Positions 6,405-13,764 are shown, counted from the first letter of the stretch. The stretch: 13,797 nucleotides of DNA from Oscillospiraceae bacterium (GCA_031289065.1 JAITQI010000167.1:1-13797); one strand, 5' to 3'. The notes: generated by a model not told the origin, from the sequence alone. Numbers and translations are program-made.

Positions 6405-7175
6405 TTACGACAGCACGCTCTTGCGGTAGGCTTCGCTCTCCCACCCGGCGATGAAGTTCTGCGCCGAGGCGGTCATGGGGCGGGCCGTGTCGCCGTTTTG
6501 GGCCAAGGTGTTGTGAATGAACACAACCGCCGCCAGAATTTCCGTTTGCGCCGCGGTCAGCGTCAGGTAGACCTGCTGGTCGGGGTAGAGCGTTTTGCCC
6601 AGCTCGTCGAAGAGACGGTCGAAGTCCGCCGGGGTCACGCCGTAGGCGGCGGCCAGCCGGGTGTTGACCTCCTCGTGGAGGGCCAGACAGGCGTCCGCCG
6701 TGTCCCCGGTGACCACCAGACCGTGGTTTTCCAGCAGGACAATCCGCGTCTCCGGTTGCAGGCGGGCCCGGATGACCTCGGCCAGTTCGGGGCCGGGGTT
6801 GATGTAGGGCACGGTGATGTAGGGCAGCCCGGCCAGGGCGGCGGCGATTTTCGCCCCCCCGTGTTCGGCGCAGAGGGCCAGGTTGGTGTATACCGGGTGG
6901 GTGTGCAGGACAAAGGTGCCCAACAGGGCGTGAAAGGCGGCCTCCACCGAGGGCCGCAGGGGCTTGTACCCCTGTTCGGCGGTCACGTCCCGCAGGGTGG
7001 CGGTTTCCACCACCGCGAAGCCGTCCGAGGCGGTAACCTGGGACAGCCGGAACCCGGAGGCCTTGATCGCCATCAGCCCCCCCGGCAGCTTGACCGAGGT
7101 GTTCCCCCCGCCCCCCTGCACATAATCAACCCGCTCCCCAACAACCTGCGACATCCGAGCAAATTCCCCAAGCAT
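6405..7175 (-). CDS. Class II aldolase/adducin-family protein, probable deoxysugar-phosphate aldolase (rhamnulose-1-phosphate aldolase candidate)
   Basis: A 256-residue zinc-dependent aldolase. The phosphate-binding GGGGNTSVK lies at 21-29. E78, H91 and H93 (in HTHP) and H151 (in ENHGLVVTGD) match the catalytic Glu and three zinc His of L-fuculose-1-phosphate aldolase. It does not resemble E. coli RhaD. The GGGNTSVK and MAIKASG style recalls the aldolase half of the long two-domain rhamnulose-phosphate aldolase/dehydrogenase, here without the dehydrogenase half. Next to rhaA, cleavage of L-rhamnulose 1-phosphate to dihydroxyacetone phosphate and L-lactaldehyde is the best guess; fuculose or ribulose phosphates are alternatives. 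The start is ATG 7175 with GGGAG (7190-7186) ten bases upstream; the GTG at 7184 sits too close to that RBS. The amidase gene ends 49 bp upstream. Confidence 0.8.
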   Translation of the reverse strand: MLGEFARMSQVVGERVDYVQGGGGNTSVKLPGGLMAIKASGFRLSQVTASDGFAVVETATLRDVTAEQGYKPLRPSVEAAFHALLGTFVLHTHPVYTNLALCAEHGGAKIAAALAGLPYITVPYINPGPELAEVIRARLQPETRIVLLENHGLVVTGDTADACLALHEEVNTRLAAAYGVTPADFDRLFDELGKTLYPDQQVYLTLTAAQTEILAAVVFIHNTLAQNGDTARPMTASAQNFIAGWESEAYRKSVLS

Positions 7176-7213
7176 AAAAAACACACTCCCAACAAAAAAA
7201 TAAAGAACAAAAA

Positions 7214-7241
7214 ATTGTCAATTGTCAATCGTCAATTGTAA
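7214..7241 (+). repeat. Heptad repeat array 1 (ATTGTCA type), overlapping the amidase stop codon
   Basis: Four contiguous 7-base units run ATTGTCA, ATTGTCA, ATCGTCA, ATTGTAA. The array encodes the last residues (LTIDD) and the TGA stop of the amidase on the minus strand. On that strand the units read TTGACAA, each containing a consensus -35 hexamer. The array shares its unit with the one at 8359-8393. Confidence 0.85.
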
Positions 7242-8148
7242 GCGTCCCCGCCCACGCGACAACCCCATCCGCCAGCCCTTGGGCGCACTTTTCCTGATAG
7301 AGCGGGTCGATGAGCAGCGCGTCCTCGGCGGCGTTGCTCATGAAGCCCATTTCAATCAGACAGACCGGGACGGCGGACCAGTTGAATCCGGTCAGGTCGG
7401 TGCGCTCGATCACCCCGGCGTCGGCCGCGCCGGTGGCCCGCAAAAAGTGCCGAAACAGGATTTCCCCGGCTTGCCTGCTGGCCGCCCGGATGTCCTTCGT
7501 CCCTTCGCCCCCGGGGATCAGCATCATGGCCCCGTGGACGTTCCCGTTTTCGCTGCCGTTGGCGTGAAGGCGGATACACAGCGCCGCCCCCGCCTCGTTC
7601 ATCATGACGGCCCGTTCGGCGTTGGAGATATTGACCTCGTTGGCGGTGCGCGCCATGAGCACCCGCGCCCCCAAATCGGTCAGCTTTTGTTCCAACAGCA
7701 GCGCCACCGCCAGATTGACCTTGTATTCGGGTACGCCGGACACCCGCCCGGCCGTGCCGGAGGACACCTTGGGCTTTTGCTCCGCCGCGCCGGGGGCGAC
7801 CGGTTCCAGCGCGGCGTTGCCCTTGGCCTGGTGCCCCGCGTCAAGGCCGATCAGCAGCCCCGCCAAAGGCGTTGCCCCGTCGTCCGGCGCTGGCGTGAGC
7901 GTAGGCGTGGGTGTCGGGACAGACGTGGGCGTGGGTATCGGCGTTGGCGTGGGCGTGAGTGTTGGCGCAAGTGTAAGCGAAGGCGTGGACACCACAGGCG
8001 AAGCCGTCGGCGCGAACACCGCGGCCGTGGGGCTGGCGAGGCTTCCCCCGACGCCGGACACCGGCACGCAGCCCCAAAGCCCGGCCAAAACAACAGCCGC
8101 AAGCCCCGCCGCGATCCGCCGAACCTCTCCGCCCATACTCGCCCCCAT
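7225..8148 (-). CDS. Secreted lipoprotein N-acetylmuramoyl-L-alanine amidase (Amidase_3 family)
   Basis: A 307-residue zinc amidase that cuts the bond between N-acetylmuramic acid and L-alanine in peptidoglycan. Residues 10-27 form a signal peptide ending in LWGC, a lipobox with C27 as the lipidated Cys. Residues about 47-88 are a Thr/Pro repeat linker that would span the outer wall layers. The catalytic domain begins near 97: GLDAGH (H106), E141, RLHANGS (H195) and CLIEMGFMSN (E266) give the zinc ligands and catalytic Glu. The promoter at 8183-8211 rules out upstream frame starts; ATG 8148 is chosen, while TTG 8154 (preceded by GAGGGT) and ATG 8136 remain possible. The C-terminus and stop lie inside a heptad repeat, so the last five residues may be recent. 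Division, spore-wall or wall-turnover roles are all possible. Confidence 0.87.
   Translation of the reverse strand: MGASMGGEVRRIAAGLAAVVLAGLWGCVPVSGVGGSLASPTAAVFAPTASPVVSTPSLTLAPTLTPTPTPIPTPTSVPTPTPTLTPAPDDGATPLAGLLIGLDAGHQAKGNAALEPVAPGAAEQKPKVSSGTAGRVSGVPEYKVNLAVALLLEQKLTDLGARVLMARTANEVNISNAERAVMMNEAGAALCIRLHANGSENGNVHGAMMLIPGGEGTKDIRAASRQAGEILFRHFLRATGAADAGVIERTDLTGFNWSAVPVCLIEMGFMSNAAEDALLIDPLYQEKCAQGLADGVVAWAGTLTIDD
7885..7980 (-). repeat. Thr/Pro repeat linker inside the amidase gene
   Basis: Imperfect six-base repeats (GGCGTG type on the plus strand) encode alternating Thr-Pro dipeptides between the lipid anchor and the catalytic domain. Such linkers are extended and wall-spanning. The DNA is prone to length change by slippage. 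Confidence 0.75.
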
Positions 8149-8182
8149 AGCCCGCAACGAAACCCTCGCGTCAATTGAAATC

Positions 8183-8211
8183 AGTATACCACACCCGCGC
8201 CTCAGGTTCAA
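8183..8211 (-). promoter_or_regulatory. Promoter of the amidase gene
   Basis: On the minus strand TTGAAC (-35, 8211-8206) and TATACT (-10, 8188-8183) are 17 bp apart, with TGG directly before the -10 box (extended -10). Transcription would begin near 8176, about 28 nt before ATG 8148. It may also feed the aldolase and rhaA genes downstream if read-through occurs. Confidence 0.7.
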
Positions 8212-8358
8212 CGAAAAAGAACACACAAGTTGGGCGCGGGCGTCGCCGTCGCCGTCGTCAAAATCTTCATATCCGCCCTCTTCCCCGATTCAGCTTTGCC
8301 CCACATCCGCCGATATATATACCGAACCATGTGTTGGAAAACGCGCCCCCTCGGCGCG

Positions 8359-8393
8359 ATGGAGAATTGAGAATTGTCCATTGTCAATTGCCA
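8359..8393 (+). repeat. Heptad repeat array 2 (ATTGTCA type), upstream of glycogen phosphorylase
   Basis: Five contiguous 7-base units run ATGGAGA, ATTGAGA, ATTGTCC, ATTGTCA, ATTGCCA. It shares unit and orientation with the array at 7214-7241; the two enclose the amidase gene about 1.1 kb apart. It lies in the gap between the divergent amidase and glycogen phosphorylase genes. Confidence 0.8.
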
Positions 8394-8408
8394 TCGGGTG
8401 CGTACAAA
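8381..8408 (+). promoter_or_regulatory. Candidate promoter of glycogen phosphorylase, -35 inside heptad array 2
   Basis: TTGTCA (8381-8386, five of six consensus bases) is followed after 16 bp by TACAAA (8403-8408, four of six). Transcription would start near 8415, leaving a leader of about 36 nt. No better promoter is seen in the 8212-8450 gap, but the -10 match is modest. Confidence 0.3.
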
Positions 8409-8450
8409 AAGTTCACGGCGGGATCTCCCGCCCGGAAATGCGGTGAAGCG

Positions 8451-10913
8451 ATGTTTGTCACAAAAGCGGAATTCAAGCGGAGCTACAAACGGAAAATGTC
8501 CTCCATGTTCGGCAAGGCCCTCGAGGAGGCCTCCCTGGCGGACAAATACATCACGCTGGCCTCCATGATCAGGGACACCATCAACGAGCGCTGGGTGCGC
8601 ACCAACGAAAGCTATCTGGAGCAGGAGACGCGGCAGGTGTATTATTTTTCCCTGGAGTTTCTGCTGGGGCGGTTCCTGGAGTCCAATCTGCTGTATTTGG
8701 ATATTTGCGACACGGTGCGACAGGGCCTGTCCGAAATGGGTATCGATCTGGAAGATCTCATCGAGTCCGAGCCGGACGCCGGTCTGGGCAACGGGGGCTT
8801 GGGCCGCTTAGCCGCCTGCTTCCTGGATTCCTTGGCCTCTCAGGCCCTGCCCGGGCACGGCTGCGGCATCCGCTACAAATACGGCCTGTTCGCCCAGAAA
8901 ATCATCGACGGCTACCAGGTGGAGCTCCCCGACAATTGGCTGCGGGAGACAAACGCCTGGGAAATCCGCAAGCCGGACAAGGCGGCCATCGTCAAATTCG
9001 GCGGGCGGATCAAGACCGTCTCCGACGAAAAAAAGAGCCCCCGCTTCGAGCATGTGGACTATCTGCCGGTCAAGGCGGTTCCCTACGACATGCCCATCCC
9101 CGGCTACCGCAACGGTACGGTCAATACCCTGCGGCTGTGGAGCGCCGAGGTGGTGGACAATGAGTTTGACTTCTCCTCCTTTTCCCGGGGGGACTATATC
9201 AACGCCGTCTCCAACCGCTACGCCGTGGAAGCCATTTCCGAGGTGCTCTACCCCGACGACTCCAACTACAAAAACCGTCAGCTCCGCCTCAAACAGCAGT
9301 ATTTCTTCGTCTCGGCCGGCTTGCAGAGCATCGTGCGGCGGTACAAGAAAAAGAAACTCGACATCCACCGTCTGGCCGATCATATCGCGGTTCACATCAA
9401 CGACACCCACCCGGCCCTGGCCGTGCCCGAGCTCATGCGCATCCTCATGGACGAGGAGGGCCTGGGCTGGGACGAGGCCTGGCGGATGACCACCCGCATC
9501 GTCGCCTACACCAACCACACCATCATGCCCGAGGCGCTGGAAACCTGGCCCTACGAGGTCTTCCGGGATTTGCTGCCGCGTATCATGATGATTGTTGAGG
9601 AGATCAACGCCCGGTTCTGCGCCCGCCTGCAAAAGGCCTACCCCGGCGAACCGGAGAGGGTGCGCCGCATGGCGATTATCTCGGACGGGGTGATCAAGAT
9701 GGCCAACCTCGCCGTGGTGGGGGCCTTCAGCGTCAACGGCGTGGCCGAGGTACACTCCCAGCTGCTGCAAAACAGCGTCATGCGGGAGCTGTACGAGTTC
9801 TTCCCCAAAAAATTCAACAACAAGACCAACGGCGTCACCCACAGGCGCTGGCTCATCAAGGCCAATCCCGGCCTGTCCAGCCTGCTGTCCGAAACCCTGG
9901 GCACACCCCTGGCCCACCAGCCGGAAAAATTGGCCGACCTGATGGCCCACGCCGACGACAAGGCCCTGGGGGAACAGCTGCGGCTGGTGAAACGGGCCAA
10001 CAAGGAGCGCCTGGCCGCCTTTATTCAGCGCGCCGTCGGCGTCACGGTGGATCCGGACTCCCTGTTCGACGTGCAGGTCAAACGCATCCACGCCTACAAG
10101 CGGCAGCTGCTCAACGCCCTGCATGTGCTGCACCTGTATAACCAGCTGCGGGACGATCCCGACCTCGATATTGTGCCCCGTACCGTCATCATCGCCGGCA
10201 AGGCCGCCCCCAGCTACTACTACGCCAAAAACATCATCAAATTCATCAACGAGCTGGCCGTCCTCATCAACGGGGATCCTCGGGTAAACGACCGACTCAA
10301 GGTGGTCTTCCTGGAAAACTACGGCATCCAAATGGCCGAGCTGATTTTCCCGGCGGCCGATCTGAGCGAGCAAATCTCCACCGCCTCCAAAGAGGCGTCG
10401 GGCACCAGCAACATGAAGTTCATGATGAACGGCGCGGTGACCATCGGCACCGACGACGGGGCCAACATCGAAATCCGGGCCGCGGTGGGCGACGACAACT
10501 TCTTCCCCTTCGGCCTGTCGGTGGGAGAGGTGCTGCGATATTACCGGGAGGGCGGTTACAGCGCCGCCGCCCTGGCCGCCTCCGATCAGCGGCTGTCCCG
10601 CCTCATCCGGCAGCTCCAAGGGGAGCTGTTCCCCCGACTGCCCCAGGACGAGTTCCACAATATCGTCCGCTCCCTGCTGGACTACAACGACGAGTTCTTC
10701 GTCCTGCGGGATTTCGGCAGCTATGCCGCCGCCCAGGCTCGGGTGGACGCCGCCTTCCGGGACCGTGCCGCCTGGCAGCGCATGTCCCTGGTGAACATCG
10801 CCCAATCCGGCCGCTTTTCCTCAGACCGCACCATCGGCCTGTACGCCTCGGAGATCTGGAAGCTCACCCCCTGCCCGGTGCCCCAGCGCTCGCCGGTGCT
10901 GATTCAAAAATGA
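8451..10913 (+). CDS. glgP: Glycogen/starch/maltodextrin phosphorylase
   Basis: An 820-residue PLP enzyme that releases glucose 1-phosphate from the non-reducing ends of alpha-1,4-glucans; the length is normal for the GT35 family. Family markers run in order: VYYFSLEFLLGR near 63-74, DAGLGNGGLGRLAACFLDS near 107-125, HINDTHPALAVPE near 316-328, KRIHAYKRQLLN near 543-554, and the PLP site EASGTSNMKFMMNGA with K656 as the Schiff-base lysine. The start is ATG 8451 with GGTGA (8442-8446) four bases upstream; in-frame sequence further 5' is non-coding and contains a heptad repeat. The gene stands alone: no synthase, branching or debranching gene adjoins it, so it likely serves stored or imported glucan. 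No clear terminator follows, so some transcription may enter the fliD leader. Confidence 0.96.
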   Translation: MFVTKAEFKRSYKRKMSSMFGKALEEASLADKYITLASMIRDTINERWVRTNESYLEQETRQVYYFSLEFLLGRFLESNLLYLDICDTVRQGLSEMGIDLEDLIESEPDAGLGNGGLGRLAACFLDSLASQALPGHGCGIRYKYGLFAQKIIDGYQVELPDNWLRETNAWEIRKPDKAAIVKFGGRIKTVSDEKKSPRFEHVDYLPVKAVPYDMPIPGYRNGTVNTLRLWSAEVVDNEFDFSSFSRGDYINAVSNRYAVEAISEVLYPDDSNYKNRQLRLKQQYFFVSAGLQSIVRRYKKKKLDIHRLADHIAVHINDTHPALAVPELMRILMDEEGLGWDEAWRMTTRIVAYTNHTIMPEALETWPYEVFRDLLPRIMMIVEEINARFCARLQKAYPGEPERVRRMAIISDGVIKMANLAVVGAFSVNGVAEVHSQLLQNSVMRELYEFFPKKFNNKTNGVTHRRWLIKANPGLSSLLSETLGTPLAHQPEKLADLMAHADDKALGEQLRLVKRANKERLAAFIQRAVGVTVDPDSLFDVQVKRIHAYKRQLLNALHVLHLYNQLRDDPDLDIVPRTVIIAGKAAPSYYYAKNIIKFINELAVLINGDPRVNDRLKVVFLENYGIQMAELIFPAADLSEQISTASKEASGTSNMKFMMNGAVTIGTDDGANIEIRAAVGDDNFFPFGLSVGEVLRYYREGGYSAAALAASDQRLSRLIRQLQGELFPRLPQDEFHNIVRSLLDYNDEFFVLRDFGSYAAAQARVDAAFRDRAAWQRMSLVNIAQSGRFSSDRTIGLYASEIWKLTPCPVPQRSPVLIQK

Positions 10914-10966
10914 GGCGAAGCGGTCAAAGCGGGAATGCGCCTGTCCCATAGCGGTTTCCGCCGCCG

Positions 10967-10994
10967 CTCTGCCCTCTGGACTCTGACATCTGCC
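10967..10994 (+). repeat. Heptad repeat array 3 (CTCTGNC type) between glgP and fliD
   Basis: Four contiguous 7-base units run CTCTGCC, CTCTGGA, CTCTGAC, ATCTGCC, followed by a degenerate CTCCGGT. The period is the same as in the other two arrays but the unit is different. It ends about 12 bp before the -35 of the predicted fliD promoter. Confidence 0.7.
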
Positions 10995-11006
10995 CTCCGG
11001 TATTCC

Positions 11007-11034
11007 TAAAGCGTCCCGGGAACCGGTTCGATAT
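11007..11034 (+). promoter_or_regulatory. Predicted sigma-D (sigma-28, FliA) promoter of the fliD operon
   Basis: TAAA (11007-11010) is followed after 16 bp by TTCGATAT (11027-11034). The Bacillus sigma-D consensus is TAAA, 15 or so bases, then GCCGATAT, so the -10 matches six of eight positions, including the CGATAT core. Transcription would start near 11041, about 40 nt before fliD. A sigma-D promoter fits a late flagellar operon. Confidence 0.55.
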
Positions 11035-11081
11035 AGGTGTTGAGAGTAAACTCGCGCCAGCCTATAGAGGAGATGTTATCC

Positions 11082-12881
11082 ATGGCCGTCAATTCCCTGA
11101 ACCTGACCAACATGAACCGTATCACCGGATTGCAGTCCGGCCTGGACACCGACGCCCTCATCAAGAACTTGATGAAGGCCCAGCAGGCCAAGTACGACAA
11201 AATGGTGAGCTCCAAGACCCGTCAGGAGTGGAAGCGCGACGCTTACGTCGATCTGAATAACACGCTGCGCAAATTCAAAGACGAATACGCCAGCTTCACC
11301 AACGCGAAAAGCAACATGACCTCGGTGACCGCCTACAAATCCTACGCGGTGGAGATGGCGGCCAACGCCAGCCTGTCCGCCACGGCCACAGCCAACGCCC
11401 GGGAGGGCACATACACCATATCGGTGGAGCGGCTGGCCAAGGGAGCCGTGGTGACCGGCGGCCCGGCCTCCATCAACATCAACGGATTTTCGGCCTCGGT
11501 CATCGCCAGCACCCAAATTGGCAAAATCGCCAGCTTTGCCAGCGGCCAGACGGTGGACGGAGAGATACGCTTCTCGGTCAACGGAACCGACTTCACCTTC
11601 CAGTCCACCGACTCCCTCAAAAAGGTCATGGACACGGTCAGCAACTCGTCCGCCGGTGTGACCATGAGCTATTCCCAGGTGACAAACGCCTTCACCTTTG
11701 AAACAAAGGCCGTCGGGGCCTATCAGGGGCTGCCCGAGCCCACCGAGCCGCCTCCGTTCACCTATGTGTACGACGGCACCGAGATAGAGCCGCCCTATAT
11801 GGCCCCGCCGGGGGACGGCGCCACCCAACCCGAGCTGGACGCCTACGCGGCCTATCAGACCCAGTTGGGGATCTACGAAGCCGACTTCGCGGCGCGCCGC
11901 GCCCCGCTTTTCGCCGCCTACCAGGCGGACGTGAACCAATACAATCAGGACCTGGCCGCCTATCGGGCGGATCAGACGCACACCGTCTCTCTGACCGACG
12001 ACACCGGCTTTCTGAACGCCATCGGCGTGGACGCCTCCCAGGCCGCGACGCCCGGCCAAACGGCCCTGCTGACCGTCAACGGCGTCAGCATCGAGCGGGA
12101 CGGCAACGAGTTCGAGCTGGACGGCGTCACCCTCAAATTGACCGGCCTGAGCGGAACCCCCGTCAGCCTGACCGTCAAACAGGACGTGCAAAAGTCGGTG
12201 GACATGGTCAAGAGCTTGGTGGACGCCTACAACACCCTGATCTCCGACCTGTTCGCGAAAGTGATCGAAAAGAAAAACACCGGCTACGCGCCCCTGACCT
12301 CCGAACAGCGCGAGGAGCTGGGCGAAACTGACGCCGCGCTCTGGGACGCCAAGGCCAAAGCCGGGCTGCTCGGCCGGGACGCGACCCTGCGCACCCTGGT
12401 GGACAGCCTTCAGAGAGCCTTCGCCGACGCGGTGGGCGACCGGGGTGTGCTGTCAGGATTGGGCATCTCCGGCGATATATACCGCGTGAGCGAGGCCCAA
12501 AAGATCGTGGTTGACGAGGAAAAACTGCGTCAGGCGCTGACCTCCGACCCCGACAAGGTGTACCATATGTTCACCGACCGGGTGGAAGACGCGGCGGGCC
12601 GGGTCAACACCCAGCAGTCCGGCCTGATGACCCGTTTGACCGCGGCCATGGACGCCTTCGTCAATGAGGCCAGCGGTGTCAACGGCGGCAAGATCTCAGC
12701 GGCCACCGGCATCGTGGCCATTAACCGGGACATCGATGAGTGGACCGAAAAAATACAGGCCGAGAACACCCGGCTGTATAATCTCCAGGAGAGTTACTAC
12801 AAGAAATTCGCCGCCATGGAAACGGCGCTGGCCAAAATGCAAAGCCAGACCGACGCGTTGGCCAGCTTTGGCCTCCAGTAA
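11082..12881 (+). CDS. fliD: Flagellar hook-associated protein 2, filament cap FliD
   Basis: A 599-residue protein forming the cap that folds flagellin at the filament tip. Residues 15-45 (ITGLQSGLDTDALIKNLMKA) are the D0 helix signature. Residues about 65-210 carry the D1/D2 start with TYTISVERLAKGA. The C-terminal domain from about 385 includes LVDAYNTLISDL, YAPLTSEQREEL and KAGLLGRDATLRTLVDSLQ, and the coiled end NLQESYYKKFAAMETALAK. An unusual insert of about 80 residues (about 216-298) begins Pro-rich and continues as an Ala/Tyr/Gln-rich helix, in the surface-exposed variable part. The start is ATG 11082, nine bases after GAGGAG (11067-11072); the in-frame ATG 11073 abuts that RBS. It is followed after 28 bp by fliS. 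Confidence 0.94.
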   Translation: MAVNSLNLTNMNRITGLQSGLDTDALIKNLMKAQQAKYDKMVSSKTRQEWKRDAYVDLNNTLRKFKDEYASFTNAKSNMTSVTAYKSYAVEMAANASLSATATANAREGTYTISVERLAKGAVVTGGPASININGFSASVIASTQIGKIASFASGQTVDGEIRFSVNGTDFTFQSTDSLKKVMDTVSNSSAGVTMSYSQVTNAFTFETKAVGAYQGLPEPTEPPPFTYVYDGTEIEPPYMAPPGDGATQPELDAYAAYQTQLGIYEADFAARRAPLFAAYQADVNQYNQDLAAYRADQTHTVSLTDDTGFLNAIGVDASQAATPGQTALLTVNGVSIERDGNEFELDGVTLKLTGLSGTPVSLTVKQDVQKSVDMVKSLVDAYNTLISDLFAKVIEKKNTGYAPLTSEQREELGETDAALWDAKAKAGLLGRDATLRTLVDSLQRAFADAVGDRGVLSGLGISGDIYRVSEAQKIVVDEEKLRQALTSDPDKVYHMFTDRVEDAAGRVNTQQSGLMTRLTAAMDAFVNEASGVNGGKISAATGIVAINRDIDEWTEKIQAENTRLYNLQESYYKKFAAMETALAKMQSQTDALASFGLQ

Positions 12882-12909
12882 TCCCCATCACACTGTTGGA
12901 GGAAAAACC

Positions 12910-13323
12910 ATGACCTCACACGCCAATACCCATACCACCGCCACCGCCTACCGCGAACGCAACGTGATGACAGCCAGCCCCGGCGAGTTGACCCTCATGC
13001 TGTACGACGGTTGCCTCAAAAACGTCAAACTCATGCGGATGAACATCGAAAAAGGAGATGTGGAAAAGGTTCACGAGAGCGCCATGAAGGCCCAAGCCAT
13101 TCTGGGCGAACTGATGCGTTCCCTCAACCTACAATATGAAGTGTCCCAGGAACTGATACCTCTGTACGACTTTATGATCGGGGAGCTGACCGCTGCCAAC
13201 ATCAGCAAAACCCCGGAGAAAACAGACGCGGTGCTGGAAATCCTCACCGATCTGCGGGACGCCTGGCAGCAAGCTGTGCGCATTCATCGCCAACATGTAA
13301 TGGGGACGGGGAATTCGATATGA
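12910..13323 (+). CDS. fliS: Flagellin export chaperone FliS
   Basis: A 137-residue cytoplasmic chaperone that binds the C-terminal helix of flagellin, stops early polymerisation and delivers it to the FlhA export gate. The hallmark AYRERNVMTASPGELTLMLY sits at residues 14-33, followed by the helical-bundle features LMRMNIEKGDVEKVHESAMK and VLEILTDLRDAWQQ. The length is normal for the family. The start is ATG 12910 with GGAGG (12898-12902) seven bases upstream. It lies 28 bp after fliD and its stop overlaps the start of the next gene (ATGA at 13320-13323), so the three genes form one translationally coupled unit. Confidence 0.95.
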   Translation: MTSHANTHTTATAYRERNVMTASPGELTLMLYDGCLKNVKLMRMNIEKGDVEKVHESAMKAQAILGELMRSLNLQYEVSQELIPLYDFMIGELTAANISKTPEKTDAVLEILTDLRDAWQQAVRIHRQHVMGTGNSI

Positions 13324-13745
13324 CAAACATGGTCAAACTCTCAGGCGTTACTTCCGCGCTGCAAAACAAAAAAGAGCATCTGAGAGCTGTTCTGGAGCTG
13401 ACACAGGCCCAGGAAGAGCTCATCGAGAACCTCGATCTGCCCGGCCTGATGGAAAACCTCGACAGCCGCCAACAGCACATCCAAGCCCTGGAGACATTGG
13501 ATCTGTCCCTGCCCGACCGCTCGGTGCTCCTGTTTGAACGGGGCGGTTCCCAGTTGGCCGTGGAGATCAACGCCCTGCTGGACGAGATTCGGGCCCTGGA
13601 CACCCAAAACCAGCAAAAAGCCCGGGATTGCCTGGTCTTCCTCAAAGGGCAAATGCAGAAAGTCTCCCAGGGCCGCCGCGCCGGCGCCGGCTACGACGCC
13701 CGCCGCAGCCCACTGGAAGCCACCTACTTCGACCTGAAAAAATAA
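13320..13745 (+). CDS. fliT: FliT/FlgN-like flagellar export chaperone
   Basis: A 141-residue, mostly helical cytoplasmic protein. Long amphipathic helices occupy about residues 8-40, 42-60 and 70-112, as in FliT/FlgN chaperones, which bind FliD or the hook-junction proteins. A basic Gly/Arg segment follows, and the end SPLEATYFDLKK resembles the YF-D-K-K end seen in many clostridial FlgN/FliT-like proteins. Primary sequence conservation is low in this family, so the assignment rests on length, helical pattern, C-terminal motif and position directly after fliS, where fliT normally lies in Bacillota. The start ATG 13320 overlaps the fliS stop codon and no separate strong RBS is seen. FliD is the expected client; FlgN-type binding of hook-associated proteins is the alternative. 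Confidence 0.7.
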   Translation: MTNMVKLSGVTSALQNKKEHLRAVLELTQAQEELIENLDLPGLMENLDSRQQHIQALETLDLSLPDRSVLLFERGGSQLAVEINALLDEIRALDTQNQQKARDCLVFLKGQMQKVSQGRRAGAGYDARRSPLEATYFDLKK

Positions 13746-13764
13746 CACAGCAAAACACAAACAC

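Noticed and set aside
8241..8261. Short trinucleotide-like run of CGCCGT units in the divergent intergenic gap
   Set aside because: Two or three imperfect units are expected in DNA of this composition and no function is suggested.
8295..8323. Possible promoter TTTGCC with TATACC in the TATATATA stretch upstream of glgP
   Set aside because: The -35 match is only three of six; the AT stretch alone is weak evidence and the leader would be about 120 nt.
8342..8358. Hairpin CGCGCC / GGCGCG with four T on the minus strand
   Set aside because: No minus-strand gene lies upstream to be terminated, the stem is only 6 bp, and on the plus strand no T-tract follows.
7214..8393. CRISPR array or insertion sequence around the heptad repeats
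   Set aside because: The repeats are 7 bases long and contiguous, with no spacers, no cas genes, no transposase and no terminal inverted repeats.
8808..10805. Long minus-strand open frame (665 codons) opposite glycogen phosphorylase
   Set aside because: It is antisense to a full, well-conserved enzyme, has His/Gln/Gly/Val-rich composition typical of GC-rich shadow frames, and shows no domain.
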